Below are positions 33,994 to 43,431 of a stretch of 64,000 nt of DNA, one piece after another. Origin of the DNA: Pseudomonadota bacterium (GTDB lineage Bacteria > Pseudomonadota > Gammaproteobacteria > Steroidobacterales > Steroidobacteraceae). Both the position numbers and the translations under genes were made by a program. Position 1 is the stretch's first letter; every line of letters begins with the position of its first letter. The DNA lies in the NCBI GenBank assembly GCA_037200975.1, contig JBBCGI010000001.1, forward strand, positions 3,617,716 to 3,681,715, given 5' to 3'. Below the pieces are notes generated by a model. The model saw nothing but the letters and a program-made list of their open reading frames with translations, had not been told where the DNA came from and did not search any database.

Positions 33994-35394
33994 ATGTCGA
34001 GAATTCCGGCGTATGGCGGTGTATTCCGTGGAAAGAACAATCCGCGCTCCGGCGCCGCAACGATGGGACCCTTTCGAATGCCCGCAGTCCCCAACGCAAC
34101 GCACAACTTGTCCGGCGCGGCACCGGCTCACTACACGCCGGCGCTCAGACTGCTGGCCAGCCTGTTCTTCATCTGGGGCTTCATCACCGTCATCAACAAC
34201 ACGTTGCTGCCGCATCTGCGCAGCGTGTTCGAGCTCGACTACACCAGGACGACGCTGATCGAATCAGTGTGGTTCATCGCCTACTTCGTCGCGTCGATTC
34301 CGTCGGCCAAACTCATCGAACGCGTGGGTTACAAACGCTCGATGGTGATCGGGCTTGCCGTCATGGCGATTGGCGCGCTCGGCATGATCCCCGCGGCACG
34401 TATTCCTTCGTACGGCGTGACGCTGGCGGCACTGTTCGTGATCGCGAGCGGCATCACGTTGCTGCAGGTGGCCGCGAATCCATACGTCGCCGTCGTGGGT
34501 CCGCCGGCGACCGCGCCGGCGCGGCTCAATCTCGTGCAGGCGTTCAACTCACTCGGCACGACCCTGGCGCCGCTTTTTGGCGGTTACCTGATCCTGGGAC
34601 GCTCGGCTTCGGGCACGGCGGAGGCCGATACCGCCTTGAGTTCGGCCACGCGCCTCGCCGACGCGCAGGCCGTGCAATTGCCCTACCTGATCGTGGCCGC
34701 GACGCTGATCGTGCTCGCCATCGTCATCGCGCGGTTCCGCCTGCCCGACATGAGTGCCGAAACGCGCCGCTTCTCGGTCGAGCAGCGCAAACGCCACTCC
34801 TTGTGGCGGCACCGCAATCTGGTGTTCGGCGTTCCGGCAATCTTCATCTATCTGATCGCGGAGATCGGCGTCGCGAATCTCTTCATCAACTTCGTTTCGC
34901 AGCCGACCATCGCGAATGTCACTCACGAGCAGGCGTCTCACTACCTGTTCCTGTTGTGGGCCGGCATGATGGTGGGCCGCTTCGCCGGCAGCTTCCTCAT
35001 GCGCACCATTCCCGGGGAGCGCGTGCTGGCATGGTTTGCCGCCGGCGCATTCATCATCATGCTGATCACTTCATTCGCCAGCGGCCAGCTGGCGATGTGG
35101 TCGCTGATCTCCGTCGGGCTCTTTCATTCGATCATGTTTCCCACGATTTTCACGCTGGGAATCCGCGGCCTCGGGCCGCTGACCGAAGAGGGCTCGGGGC
35201 TGCTGATCATGGCGATCGCCGGCGGAGCGCTCGTCATCGTGCAGGGCTGGCTTGCCGACCGATTCGGCCTCCAGCTCTCTTTTCTGCTGACCGCGGCATG
35301 CGAGCTCTACGTACTCTTTTATGCGCTGTGGGGTTGCCGTCCGGCCGCCTCCGGCACGGAATCCATCGAGGTCGATCGGCGGATCAGCGAATGA
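33994..35394 (+). CDS. FucP-family (FHS) sugar:H+ symporter
   Basis: 466 residues, 12 membrane segments. ALRLLASLFFIWGFITVINNTLLPHLRSVFELDY is the family signature of FucP/GluP carriers, and ANPYVAVVGPPATAPARLNLVQAFNSLGT is the second conserved block. ATG codons at 34063 and 34078 are alternative starts that would shorten the hydrophilic N-terminus; the first ATG is chosen for lack of a clear ribosome site at any. It imports fucose, galactose or glucose-like sugars with protons. The stop overlaps the next start (ATGA). Confidence 0.88.
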   Translation: MSRIPAYGGVFRGKNNPRSGAATMGPFRMPAVPNATHNLSGAAPAHYTPALRLLASLFFIWGFITVINNTLLPHLRSVFELDYTRTTLIESVWFIAYFVASIPSAKLIERVGYKRSMVIGLAVMAIGALGMIPAARIPSYGVTLAALFVIASGITLLQVAANPYVAVVGPPATAPARLNLVQAFNSLGTTLAPLFGGYLILGRSASGTAEADTALSSATRLADAQAVQLPYLIVAATLIVLAIVIARFRLPDMSAETRRFSVEQRKRHSLWRHRNLVFGVPAIFIYLIAEIGVANLFINFVSQPTIANVTHEQASHYLFLLWAGMMVGRFAGSFLMRTIPGERVLAWFAAGAFIIMLITSFASGQLAMWSLISVGLFHSIMFPTIFTLGIRGLGPLTEEGSGLLIMAIAGGALVIVQGWLADRFGLQLSFLLTAACELYVLFYALWGCRPAASGTESIEVDRRISE

Positions 35395-36374
35395 CACTTT
35401 CCTTGATTCAATACCGGGGCTCCGATGGAAAACGCGGTGTCGCGGCGCTGCGCGACGGCCTGCCGGCAACCGTCGTTCCCGGCGCAGCCACCACGCTCGA
35501 GCTTGCGCGCCGTGCGCTGCTCGGGAAAGGCACGCTCGCGGCGGTCGTGCAGGCATGTGGAGAAGGGGAAGCGCTGGACCTCGCTTCTGTCGCGTTGCTT
35601 GCGCCCGTCAATCACGTCGATCCGGCCCATTTGTTGCTCACGGGGACGGGCCTCACGCATCTGGGCTCCGCGGAAGGACGCGACAAGATGCACCGCGCGA
35701 TGTCGGACGCCGCGCAGCAGACCGACTCTATGAAGATGTTTCTCATGGGCGTCGAAGGCGGCAAGACCGCCGGCATCGGCAAGGGAGTGCAGCCCGAATG
35801 GTTTTACAAAGGAGATGGCTCTTGTTTGGTCGCGCCGGGTGCGCCGCTGCTGTCGCCCGAGTTCGCGCTGGATGCGGGCGAAGAACCTGAAATTGCGGGC
35901 ATCTATCTGATCGACGACGATGGCACGCCCGTTCGGCTCGGCTTTGCGCTCGCGAACGAGTTCTCCGACCACGTGACCGAGCGGAAAAACTACCTGTGGC
36001 TCGCGCATTCGAAGCTGCGCGCCGCTGCGCTCGGACCCGAGCTGCTGCTCGGCGAGCTGCCCGGTGACATCCACGGCACCAGCCGCATCCTTCGTGATGG
36101 CGAGGTGCTCTGGGAAAAGCCTTTCGTTTCGGGCGAGTCGAACATGTCTCACAGCTTCGCCAATCTCGAGCATCATCATTTCAAGTACGCATCGTTCCGG
36201 CGTCCCGGCGACGTTCACATACATTTCTTCGGCACTTCCACGTTGTCGTTCAGCGATGGCGTGCAGACCCGGGACGGCGATGTCTTCGAGATTCAGGCCA
36301 GGCCTTTCACGCTGCCCGTGCGTAATCCGATCAAGCGGCTGCCGGCACCGGCGGTCGCGGTCAAGGTGCTCTAA
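35391..36374 (+). CDS. Fumarylacetoacetate hydrolase family protein, AraD1/GguC type
   Basis: 327 residues. The C-terminal MSHSFANLEHHHFKYASFRRPGDVHIHFFGTSTLSFSDG is characteristic of the AraD1/GguC group, and the FAH-fold metal ligands should lie in the central part (GIYLIDDDG, NEFSDHVTERKNYLWLAHSK). Members dehydrate or cleave 2-keto-3-deoxy sugar acids in non-phosphorylative pentose and hexose pathways. Translational overlap with the transporter supports joint use. Whether it dehydrates the keto-deoxy acid or hydrolyses the diketo acid formed by the SDR cannot be told. Confidence 0.82.
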   Translation: MTLSLIQYRGSDGKRGVAALRDGLPATVVPGAATTLELARRALLGKGTLAAVVQACGEGEALDLASVALLAPVNHVDPAHLLLTGTGLTHLGSAEGRDKMHRAMSDAAQQTDSMKMFLMGVEGGKTAGIGKGVQPEWFYKGDGSCLVAPGAPLLSPEFALDAGEEPEIAGIYLIDDDGTPVRLGFALANEFSDHVTERKNYLWLAHSKLRAAALGPELLLGELPGDIHGTSRILRDGEVLWEKPFVSGESNMSHSFANLEHHHFKYASFRRPGDVHIHFFGTSTLSFSDGVQTRDGDVFEIQARPFTLPVRNPIKRLPAPAVAVKVL

Positions 36375-36402
36375 CCACCCCCTGCGGGGCCGGCGGCAGC
36401 GT

Positions 36403-38697
36403 TCAAGGCTGGTCGATCAGTTCCTGGACGGTGAACGCGTTCTGCCGGTCCTTCCACTTGGCCCGCACGCGCGCCACATCCGCGGTGTCGATGCGTCCGG
36501 CGGCGTTACCCCACGACTGCCGGACGAAACTCAGCACCTGCGCGATGTCGTCGTCCGTGAATTCCGCATTGGCGGCGATTCCCGGCATTTCGCCGCTGAC
36601 CTCCGGAGGTTGATAGAGCCGTTCCCTGACGGTGACCGGGCCCGTCAGGCCGTACAGCACAACGGTGATCAATCGGTTCGCGTCATCGTTCACCCATTCC
36701 GAACGATTCAACGGCGGCCCCAGGCCCTTTATGCCATTGCCGTCGTCGCCATGGCAGGTCTGGCAAACGGAGTTGAAGATTGCCGCTCCCCTCGGGTAGA
36801 CGCGCGCCAGCGCGGGCGAATGGGCAACAAGCCGCGTTTCCTCCTTGTTAGCCACCGCCTGCTGCAGGCGCGTGCGCAGTGCGGTAATCCCGGACGGCTG
36901 CCAGCTCTCGAGTTGCGATAGCAGTTCGACCTCGCGATCCGGCACTCCGCTGACGATGGCGTCGGCCACGTAGCGGTCGTCTGGAAAGGCGCTAACTAGT
37001 TCCTGCAGCAGGCGCTTTGCCGCCGCGGCATCGAACCGCCGTACCGTGGCGACCGTTTGCGCCAGATAAGGAGCGGCCAAGGAATCCCGGTTGACGATCA
37101 ACCCTTCCAGCGCCGGCCGATAGCGGCGGAAAGCGGCCGCGTCGAGAGTCTGCGGCAACACGCTCAGCGCCTGCGTTCGCACGGCAACGTCCGGATGCCG
37201 CAGTGCCACCAGCACATCCGCAGGACGCAACGCGGCGAGTCCTTCCAGCGTCCACAACGCATGAATCGCCATGCGCACATTGTTCCGCTGCCGGAGCGCG
37301 GCGCGCAGCGCGGGAACGGCCGCAGTGAGCTGGCCATCGACCAGCAGCTGCTGTGCCTTGTCGCGCACCCAGCCGTTTTCGTCACCGAGCAGCGTTGCCA
37401 GTCGGATCGCATTGCCCGGCAGCGGTGTCTGCCAACGTGCCGCGCCATGCTGCGCGGGAACGACCTTGTAGATCCTTCCCAGAGATAGGGGACTCGCCAG
37501 CTGCCTCTGGTCTATCTGTTCCTTGAGGTAAGAGGTCAGGTACGTCTTGTGCTGGATGATGCCGCGATACATGTCCACGATGTACAACGCGCCGTCCGGA
37601 CCGTCGTACAGGTTCACCGGCCGGAAGCGCTCGTCCGTGCTCGCGAGGAACTCGTGTTCCTGATAGGCGAGAGCGCCACTGACAAGATTTCCCTGCGCCT
37701 CGAGAACATCGCGCTTTACCAGGTTGCCCGCGGGCTCGGCGACGAATGCATTGAAGGCGTATGCGGGACCGAACCGGCCGCCGCGGTAAATCAGCGGACC
37801 GCAGGCGGCGGTGAAATTCGACAGCCGCTGCCGCGCGTCGAGAATGCCGGGCACGTAGCCGCGATTCACACCCGGCGTGTCGTGCGCCGGGAACACCCGC
37901 GTGTCGGCGACGATGGTCTCGGAATAGCCGGCCACGCCATCTTGATTCCTGTTGCCGGCGCCGAGACCCGGCGCGAAATAGTCACCCAGCAGATTGTCGG
38001 AATTGTTGTTGTAGTACAGCCGTCCCTGGTCGTCCTGGCTCAGACCCCACTGGCCGCGGAAGTGTGTGGTCTCGGTCAGCCACGCGTCACCGCGGCGGCG
38101 GTAACGTTTGCTCGACTTGGCGCTGTAGATCCAGTTGTCGAGGGCCCGGTACAGGCCGTTGGGTTGATGCTCGGGATTGCCCGCGGCCGTGTAGGCAGCA
38201 TCGATCAGGACTTTGTTCGTGGGTTTGTCGTCTTCGATGCCGTAGTACCAGAGGTTCGGCGGTTCGGCGACCAGAATGCCATCGCCCACGAGCGCGAGGG
38301 CTCGCGGCAGCACCAGGCCATCCAGGAACACCGTTCTCCTGTCGATGCGGCCATCGCCGTTGCCGTCTTCGAGGATGACGATCTTGCCGTTGGGCGCGTC
38401 TTCCCCGCTGCCTGAGTAGTCAGGCATGAAGGCGGTCATCTCCACCACCCAGATGCGGCCGCGGGCATCGAAGCTCAGCGCCACCGGTGCGCTCACCAGC
38501 GGTTCCGCGGCGACCAGCTCCACTTTGAATCCGTCCTGCACCTGCATGCGGGACAGCGATTCCTCGGCGGACAGTGCTGGAGAATCCGCCGGTGTGCGTA
38601 CGGGTTCGGGCGCGGCTTGTCGTGCGGTGGCTGCCGGAGCCTGATATGCGCCGAGCAGACCAGATGCGAGGAGACAGGCCAGATTGCGGTGACGCAT
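36403..38697 (-). CDS. PVC-type propeller protein with HEAT repeats and cytochrome c domain
   Basis: 764 residues with a signal peptide. Residues 50-400 form a propeller of the type common in Planctomycetes and Verrucomicrobia (GFKVELVAAEPLVSAPVALSFDARGRIWVVEM, DGPDGALYIVDMYRGIIQHKTYLT). HEAT-like repeats follow (PDVLVALRHPDVAVRTQALSVLPQTL). A c-type cytochrome closes the chain, with the heme site CQTCH and a candidate axial Met in SGEMPGIAAN. It is probably a periplasmic sugar dehydrogenase or electron-transfer subunit; the reaction is not established. It follows the tandem DUF1080 gene by 20 bases on the same strand. Confidence 0.83.
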   Translation of the reverse strand: MRHRNLACLLASGLLGAYQAPAATARQAAPEPVRTPADSPALSAEESLSRMQVQDGFKVELVAAEPLVSAPVALSFDARGRIWVVEMTAFMPDYSGSGEDAPNGKIVILEDGNGDGRIDRRTVFLDGLVLPRALALVGDGILVAEPPNLWYYGIEDDKPTNKVLIDAAYTAAGNPEHQPNGLYRALDNWIYSAKSSKRYRRRGDAWLTETTHFRGQWGLSQDDQGRLYYNNNSDNLLGDYFAPGLGAGNRNQDGVAGYSETIVADTRVFPAHDTPGVNRGYVPGILDARQRLSNFTAACGPLIYRGGRFGPAYAFNAFVAEPAGNLVKRDVLEAQGNLVSGALAYQEHEFLASTDERFRPVNLYDGPDGALYIVDMYRGIIQHKTYLTSYLKEQIDQRQLASPLSLGRIYKVVPAQHGAARWQTPLPGNAIRLATLLGDENGWVRDKAQQLLVDGQLTAAVPALRAALRQRNNVRMAIHALWTLEGLAALRPADVLVALRHPDVAVRTQALSVLPQTLDAAAFRRYRPALEGLIVNRDSLAAPYLAQTVATVRRFDAAAAKRLLQELVSAFPDDRYVADAIVSGVPDREVELLSQLESWQPSGITALRTRLQQAVANKEETRLVAHSPALARVYPRGAAIFNSVCQTCHGDDGNGIKGLGPPLNRSEWVNDDANRLITVVLYGLTGPVTVRERLYQPPEVSGEMPGIAANAEFTDDDIAQVLSFVRQSWGNAAGRIDTADVARVRAKWKDRQNAFTVQELIDQP

Positions 38698-38717
38698 GAG
38701 CGATGTACTCCGGCCGG

Positions 38718-40091
38718 TTACAACGGCTTGAGCTTGATGCTGCGGAAACTCACCGGCCGGCCGTGTTCTTCGAGCAGGATGTGGCCGCCTGCGTTTTGGC
38801 CTGAGCCCTCGATGCCTTGAAGGCCGCTCGCCGTCAGGAGTTGACGGAACGCGGCCGAATTCCGGTCGTACTCGAGCACGCGCATTCCATTCAAGTAGTG
38901 AGCCACTGTGCCGTCCCGCGACACGACGATGCGGCCGCGATTCCAGGTCTTCGCCGGGTAGACGAAGTCGGGTTGTTTCTGTGCGGGTAGCAGGCCGAGT
39001 AGTGAGGCGACGGAAAGGCGGACGTCACGGTCGCGTTGTGTAGCCTCGGGTTGCGCGTCATCGGCAATCCGGTATTCCAGGGCCGGCACCGCGGCCGCCT
39101 GTGGCGCCGCGGACGGCACCAGATATTTCACTCCGCCCTCCGCACCGTCCGTGAAGCGGAATTCGAACGACAGGTCGAACGCCTGGTACGTTTGCTCGGA
39201 CGCGAGATCGCCGCCGTTCGCGCCTTCTTTACCGTCGGCGGCTTCGACCGACAGGGCACCGCCCGCGATGCGCCAGCCCGTCGCAGGAAAGCCATCGAGG
39301 CGCGCGCCTTTCCATCCCGCCGACGTCACTCCGTCGAACAACAAGCGATACCCCTCGCGCCGCTCGTAGTCGGTGAGGGTGTTGGGCAGCAGGTTGAGCG
39401 CATACACACCCGGCGCCATCGGCCGCGGCTGCAGATTCCCGGTCTGGATGCGGATATTGCGAAAGCGCACATGCCCGCCGATCCAGCTCTTGTCGTAAGC
39501 CGTGTGCAGCTGCAGCCCGATGAAACCGTCGGTGTCCACATCGTCCACCACGTACGCCGTGGGAATGTCGTTCACCCAGGTGCGGGTTTCATGGCCGATG
39601 CATTCGATGCGCAGGCGGTTGTAGTCGTTCTTCTTGTATGCACGACGCGCAGGCTCGTTCAATTGCAGCTGGTAGAGCCAGCCACGGCGCTCTTCATCGT
39701 AGATGCCGCCCGTCCAGGCGCGCTCGCTCGGATCCGCTTCGACCTGTTGCCCGTAGGCCGCGCCGCTGTAGGGATCGACGTGGGCGCGGACCAGCACGCC
39801 CGAGTTGCCGCGGTCATCGTCGAGCTTGATCTCCAGCTCGACGATGAAGTCGCCGTACGAGCGCTGCGTGACCAACCAGGTGTTGAGCGGGGAAGTGTCG
39901 GTGAGTGTGCCGACGATTTCTCCTTTCTCCACGCGGTATTGCGCATTGCCGCCGGCCCGCTCCCAGCCACTCAGCGTCTTGCCATCGAACAGCGATCGCC
40001 AGTTTTCGGCGGCGGCAGGCGCCGCGTGGCAGGCGCCCGCCAGCGAGATGACTAACAACGTTGTGGCAATCCCGATCCTGTCGACGAGCAT
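38718..40091 (-). CDS. Tandem DUF1080 (3-keto-disaccharide hydrolase-like) protein, exported
   Basis: 457 residues from ATG 40091, giving a signal peptide (GIATTLLVISLAGACHA); 14 extra residues are possible from 40133. Two DUF1080 jelly-roll units are visible: the first from WRSLFDGKTLSGWERAGG through IGGHVRFRNIRIQ, the second from YRLLFDGVTSAGWKGARLD through GRPVSFRSIKLKPL. DUF1080 proteins include a hydrolase acting on 3-keto-disaccharides. Paired with the PVC-type cytochrome, this suggests oxidation of a glycoside followed by cleavage in the periplasm (inference). The gene is divergent from the TonB receptor gene. Confidence 0.82.
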   Translation of the reverse strand: MLVDRIGIATTLLVISLAGACHAAPAAAENWRSLFDGKTLSGWERAGGNAQYRVEKGEIVGTLTDTSPLNTWLVTQRSYGDFIVELEIKLDDDRGNSGVLVRAHVDPYSGAAYGQQVEADPSERAWTGGIYDEERRGWLYQLQLNEPARRAYKKNDYNRLRIECIGHETRTWVNDIPTAYVVDDVDTDGFIGLQLHTAYDKSWIGGHVRFRNIRIQTGNLQPRPMAPGVYALNLLPNTLTDYERREGYRLLFDGVTSAGWKGARLDGFPATGWRIAGGALSVEAADGKEGANGGDLASEQTYQAFDLSFEFRFTDGAEGGVKYLVPSAAPQAAAVPALEYRIADDAQPEATQRDRDVRLSVASLLGLLPAQKQPDFVYPAKTWNRGRIVVSRDGTVAHYLNGMRVLEYDRNSAAFRQLLTASGLQGIEGSGQNAGGHILLEEHGRPVSFRSIKLKPL

Positions 40092-40205
40092 TTTTGTGCC
40101 TGCAGTGTCTTGCGCGTCGGTGGTGGGTGGCAAGACGAGCCGGACGCGCCAATCGTTCCGAGTGTGTCGCTGCGCAAATGGCCAGTCAACATGGGTGGAA
40201 CAAGT

Positions 40206-40218
40206 TTTGTCCGACTAA
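40206..40218 (-). promoter_or_regulatory. Operator motif, site F (DUF1080 side)
   Basis: Read on the minus strand as TTAGTCGGACAAA, it agrees with the RTACTC-N-KACAA motif at most positions and lies 115 bases upstream of the DUF1080 gene start. It is the weakest but one of the six copies. Confidence 0.4.
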
Positions 40219-40341
40219 TGAATGTTTTCTCGGACTCTTCGATCGAATGTTAATTATTCGACAGATTGCAGACGCAGGCGCGATAACTTCGTGATTTGCG
40301 CGACGGGCGCCGTGAATCGCGGCAATCCAGTGTGAGTTTTA

Positions 40342-40354
40342 GTACTCAGACAAT
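40342..40354 (+). promoter_or_regulatory. Operator motif, site E (TonB receptor promoter)
   Basis: GTACTCAGACAAT lies 82 bases before the TonB receptor start and immediately upstream of the -35 element of its promoter. Confidence 0.58.
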
Positions 40355-40356
40355 TG

Positions 40357-40385
40357 TTGACGAACGAATATCGGCGTGGGATATT
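40357..40385 (+). promoter_or_regulatory. Sigma-70-like promoter of the TonB receptor gene
   Basis: TTGACG (40357-40362) and GATATT (40380-40385) are spaced 17 bases apart, 52 bases before the start codon. The adjacent upstream motif would place a bound regulator against the -35 region. Confidence 0.5.
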
Positions 40386-40436
40386 GTCCGCGTAGACACT
40401 GTGCACAGAACACAGGCACATCCAGAGGGAAAGCTC

Positions 40437-43349
40437 ATGCGAAGCATTCGAAACAGCACCATTTTCACCGGCGTCACCGCGCTCACCCTGGGGCTGGGCT
40501 CGGCGCCCGCCGTCATGGCGCAGCAGCCCACCGCGCCAGCAGGTGAAACGGATGCCACCGACCTGCAGGAAGTCGTGGTGATCGGCATTCGTGCATCGCT
40601 CGAGTCGGCGCAGGAGCTGAAACGCGATGCGCCGTCGGTCGTGGAGGCCGTGACTCCGAAAGATCTTGGTCAGTTCACCGATGCGGCACTGAGCCAGTCG
40701 CTGACGCGAGTGCCCGGCCTGCAGGTGTATCAGAACGCACAGCCGCAATACGGCGGCGGATCCGGCGTTTCCATCCGCGGTCTCGGTCCCGACTTCGTCG
40801 CGACGACGGTCAACGGGCGCAACGTGCTGGGCCAGCCGGAATCGCGTGGCGGCGGCACCGGGCGCAACTTCGATTTCGACTCCCTCTCGCCCGAAGTCGT
40901 CTCCGGAATCCTGGTCTACAAATCGCCCACGGCTGAATTGGTGGAGCCGGGTCTCGCGGGCGAAGTGGACATCCAGACCCTGAAGCCACTCGACTACCGT
41001 ACGCCGGACGGTGAAAACTTCTTCGGCTCGGTGCAAGCGCAGGGCATCTATCAGAGCGAACGGTCGAAGACCGGTCCGCGCTACAGCGGCGTGCTCGGTG
41101 CGAAGCTGCTCGACGACACGCTCGGTGTGTACGTGGCCGCGCTGGCGTCCGATGAATATCAGCAATCCAAACAGAACTACGTCTTCTGGTACCTCGGCAA
41201 CGTCGCCGTCCAGAATGCGGGCGGCGGCACGACTAACTACGAGAACATTCTGTTTCCTGGTGAAGCGGATTCGCTGCTCGACAACTATCACTACATCCGC
41301 CGCGGCACCTCCGTGGGCCTGCAGTGGCGGCCGGCGGACAGTCGCCTGGAAGTGAACGTCGACGCCCTGTACAGCAGATTCTCCACGCTGATCGAGCAAT
41401 CGACTTTCCAGAACTACACCGGCTTCGGCATTTTCGCCCCGGTGACGTTCCTGCCGGGCGGCGCGACCATCGTCGACGGCCAGATGACGGGTTTCGATAC
41501 GACAAAGACCGTGGATGGTTTCCCCACCGGCCTGTTCAGCGGCCGCAGCGCGGGTCTGGTCGGCGGATTCGTCGACAACACCAACGCGAACCGCATGCTC
41601 GGCGGCAACATCAAGTGGCGCGGCGACAGCTACACGCTGTCGGTGGACTACGCGCACAACACGTTGACCTACGCGCAGGACTTCAACAACGCGTATTGGC
41701 CCTCGTCCGGCACGGACGAGACGGCCATCGACGGCGCCTACGACTTCACCGGCTTCAAGTACACGGCGCATTACTACGGGGACAATCTGCCGTCGAATCC
41801 CGCCTTGTGGAGCACGGCGGAGGACGCTTCGAATGGCCTGGGTTATTACGCCCAGCAAACGTACTGGCACACGGATCGCGACCAGGCTCGCGCCGACTTG
41901 TCGTGGAACTTGAGCGATGCCTTCACGCTCAAGGGCGGCGTACGGTTCGAGACCACCAACGTCAGAACCGCTTCCGGCTTCGGAACAACCGGCGTGAATC
42001 CGTACAACGGCGTCAATTCGTTCACGCTGTTTTCGACGCCCGGAGATCCCTCCACGGGCTACTACACCACCGATGGGCTGCTCAGCGGCAAGTCCGCGAA
42101 TCTTCCGGGCGCTCCCGATGTTCCTCTGGCGACTCGCGCGGGATTCGCGAGCACCAATCCATTCGCCGCGAGCCTCACGAATTTCGGACGCGGCGGCAGC
42201 TTCTACGACTGCCCTTCGCCGATCACCACTTCCGATCCCATTTCGCTGCAGCCGATCACCGGCAGCGGCGCGGTGTATTGCCTGAAGGAGAAGACCAGCG
42301 CGGCGTACGTGCAGGTCGATTACAAGGGGACGATCGGCCAGCGTGACTGGTCCGCCAACGTCGGCGTGCGCGCGCTGCGCGTGGAGGAAAGTGCCTCCGG
42401 CCTGCAGTTCGTCAACGAAGCCATCTCCGATCCGGGTGGCAGTGTCATCAGCACCACCAGCCAGCCGGGCGAAGGCGAGACCAGCTACTGGAACTACCTG
42501 CCTTCGCTGAACGTGTTGTTCAAGCCGCGCGCCAACATCAACCTGCGGTTCGGCTTCGCGCGGACGATCACGCTGCCGAGCTACACGGCCATGGCGCCGT
42601 CCGGCACGGCTACCTACTATCAATCGTTCAACGGCGTGCAGTATCCGAACACGTTCTACGGCGGAAATCTCTATCTCAAGCCGACCGAGGCCGACAATTT
42701 CGATCTGACCGCGGAGTACTACACCTCGTACGGCGGCGCGATCATCGTCAGTGCGTTTCGCAAGAACCTCAGCGACTTCAACGTCGGGCTGACGCAGCTG
42801 GGCGTCCCCGTCCCCGGACTCGACGGGTTGTTCAACTCGGGCACGACCATCAACGGCGGGAGCGGCCACTCGTCGGGCGTGGAGGTTGGAACGAACCAGC
42901 CCTTCACCTTCCTGCCTTCACCGTGGGATGGCTTGGGCGTCACTGCCAACTACACCCGCGTGTCCAGCCAGCAGACCCTCGAAACCGCGAACGGCACGAT
43001 CAGCGGAGAACTCCCGGGCACCGCCAAGGACAACGTGAATGCGCAGCTCTACTACGAGAAGTACGGCTTCGCAGTCCGCCTGGCTTTCAACTACCGCGGC
43101 GACACGACGACGTCCCCCGGCGGCACTAGCTACGAAGGGCACCTGATCGACGATGGTTACATCAAGGGTTACGAGACGATCGATCTGAGCCTGAGCAAGC
43201 GATTCCTCGACGATCACTTCGAAGTGATCGCCACCGGGACGAATCTCACCAACGCCGAGCAGATCGCCTTCATCGGGCCGGCCAAGCTGCTGACTCAGTA
43301 CAACCCGCTGCCGCGGATATTCACGCTGGGAGTTCGCGCCAGGTTCTGA
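40437..43349 (+). CDS. TonB-dependent receptor, carbohydrate type
   Basis: 970 residues. ATG 40437 has AGAGGGAAA upstream and yields a signal peptide ending AVMAQ. The TonB box and plug are evident: LQEVVVIGIRASLESAQELKRDAPSVVEAVTPKDLGQFTDAALSQSLTRVPGLQV, the style of receptors in Caulobacter and Xanthomonas that import oligosaccharides. The plug ends near SGILVYKSPTAELVEPGLAGEVDIQT, and the barrel ends LGVRARF with terminal Phe. It is the head of the long glycan operon that follows and the outer-membrane entry for its products (inference from context). Confidence 0.93.
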   Translation: MRSIRNSTIFTGVTALTLGLGSAPAVMAQQPTAPAGETDATDLQEVVVIGIRASLESAQELKRDAPSVVEAVTPKDLGQFTDAALSQSLTRVPGLQVYQNAQPQYGGGSGVSIRGLGPDFVATTVNGRNVLGQPESRGGGTGRNFDFDSLSPEVVSGILVYKSPTAELVEPGLAGEVDIQTLKPLDYRTPDGENFFGSVQAQGIYQSERSKTGPRYSGVLGAKLLDDTLGVYVAALASDEYQQSKQNYVFWYLGNVAVQNAGGGTTNYENILFPGEADSLLDNYHYIRRGTSVGLQWRPADSRLEVNVDALYSRFSTLIEQSTFQNYTGFGIFAPVTFLPGGATIVDGQMTGFDTTKTVDGFPTGLFSGRSAGLVGGFVDNTNANRMLGGNIKWRGDSYTLSVDYAHNTLTYAQDFNNAYWPSSGTDETAIDGAYDFTGFKYTAHYYGDNLPSNPALWSTAEDASNGLGYYAQQTYWHTDRDQARADLSWNLSDAFTLKGGVRFETTNVRTASGFGTTGVNPYNGVNSFTLFSTPGDPSTGYYTTDGLLSGKSANLPGAPDVPLATRAGFASTNPFAASLTNFGRGGSFYDCPSPITTSDPISLQPITGSGAVYCLKEKTSAAYVQVDYKGTIGQRDWSANVGVRALRVEESASGLQFVNEAISDPGGSVISTTSQPGEGETSYWNYLPSLNVLFKPRANINLRFGFARTITLPSYTAMAPSGTATYYQSFNGVQYPNTFYGGNLYLKPTEADNFDLTAEYYTSYGGAIIVSAFRKNLSDFNVGLTQLGVPVPGLDGLFNSGTTINGGSGHSSGVEVGTNQPFTFLPSPWDGLGVTANYTRVSSQQTLETANGTISGELPGTAKDNVNAQLYYEKYGFAVRLAFNYRGDTTTSPGGTSYEGHLIDDGYIKGYETIDLSLSKRFLDDHFEVIATGTNLTNAEQIAFIGPAKLLTQYNPLPRIFTLGVRARF

Positions 43350-43431
43350 TGGGGCAACGGCGCCGCCGGACGACACGTATGGGTGTTGTCCGCGCGGTGA
43401 CGCGTCAACAGGAAAATTCTGGAGAACCACC

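Noticed and set aside
40224-40243. A further possible operator copy near CGGACTC in the 40.2-kb control region
   Set aside because: Only half of the motif is present, and the second half does not match.
40254-42869. 871-codon frame opposite the second TonB receptor
   Set aside because: Low-complexity His/Arg/Val-rich translation with no recognisable fold; shadow of a convincing receptor gene.
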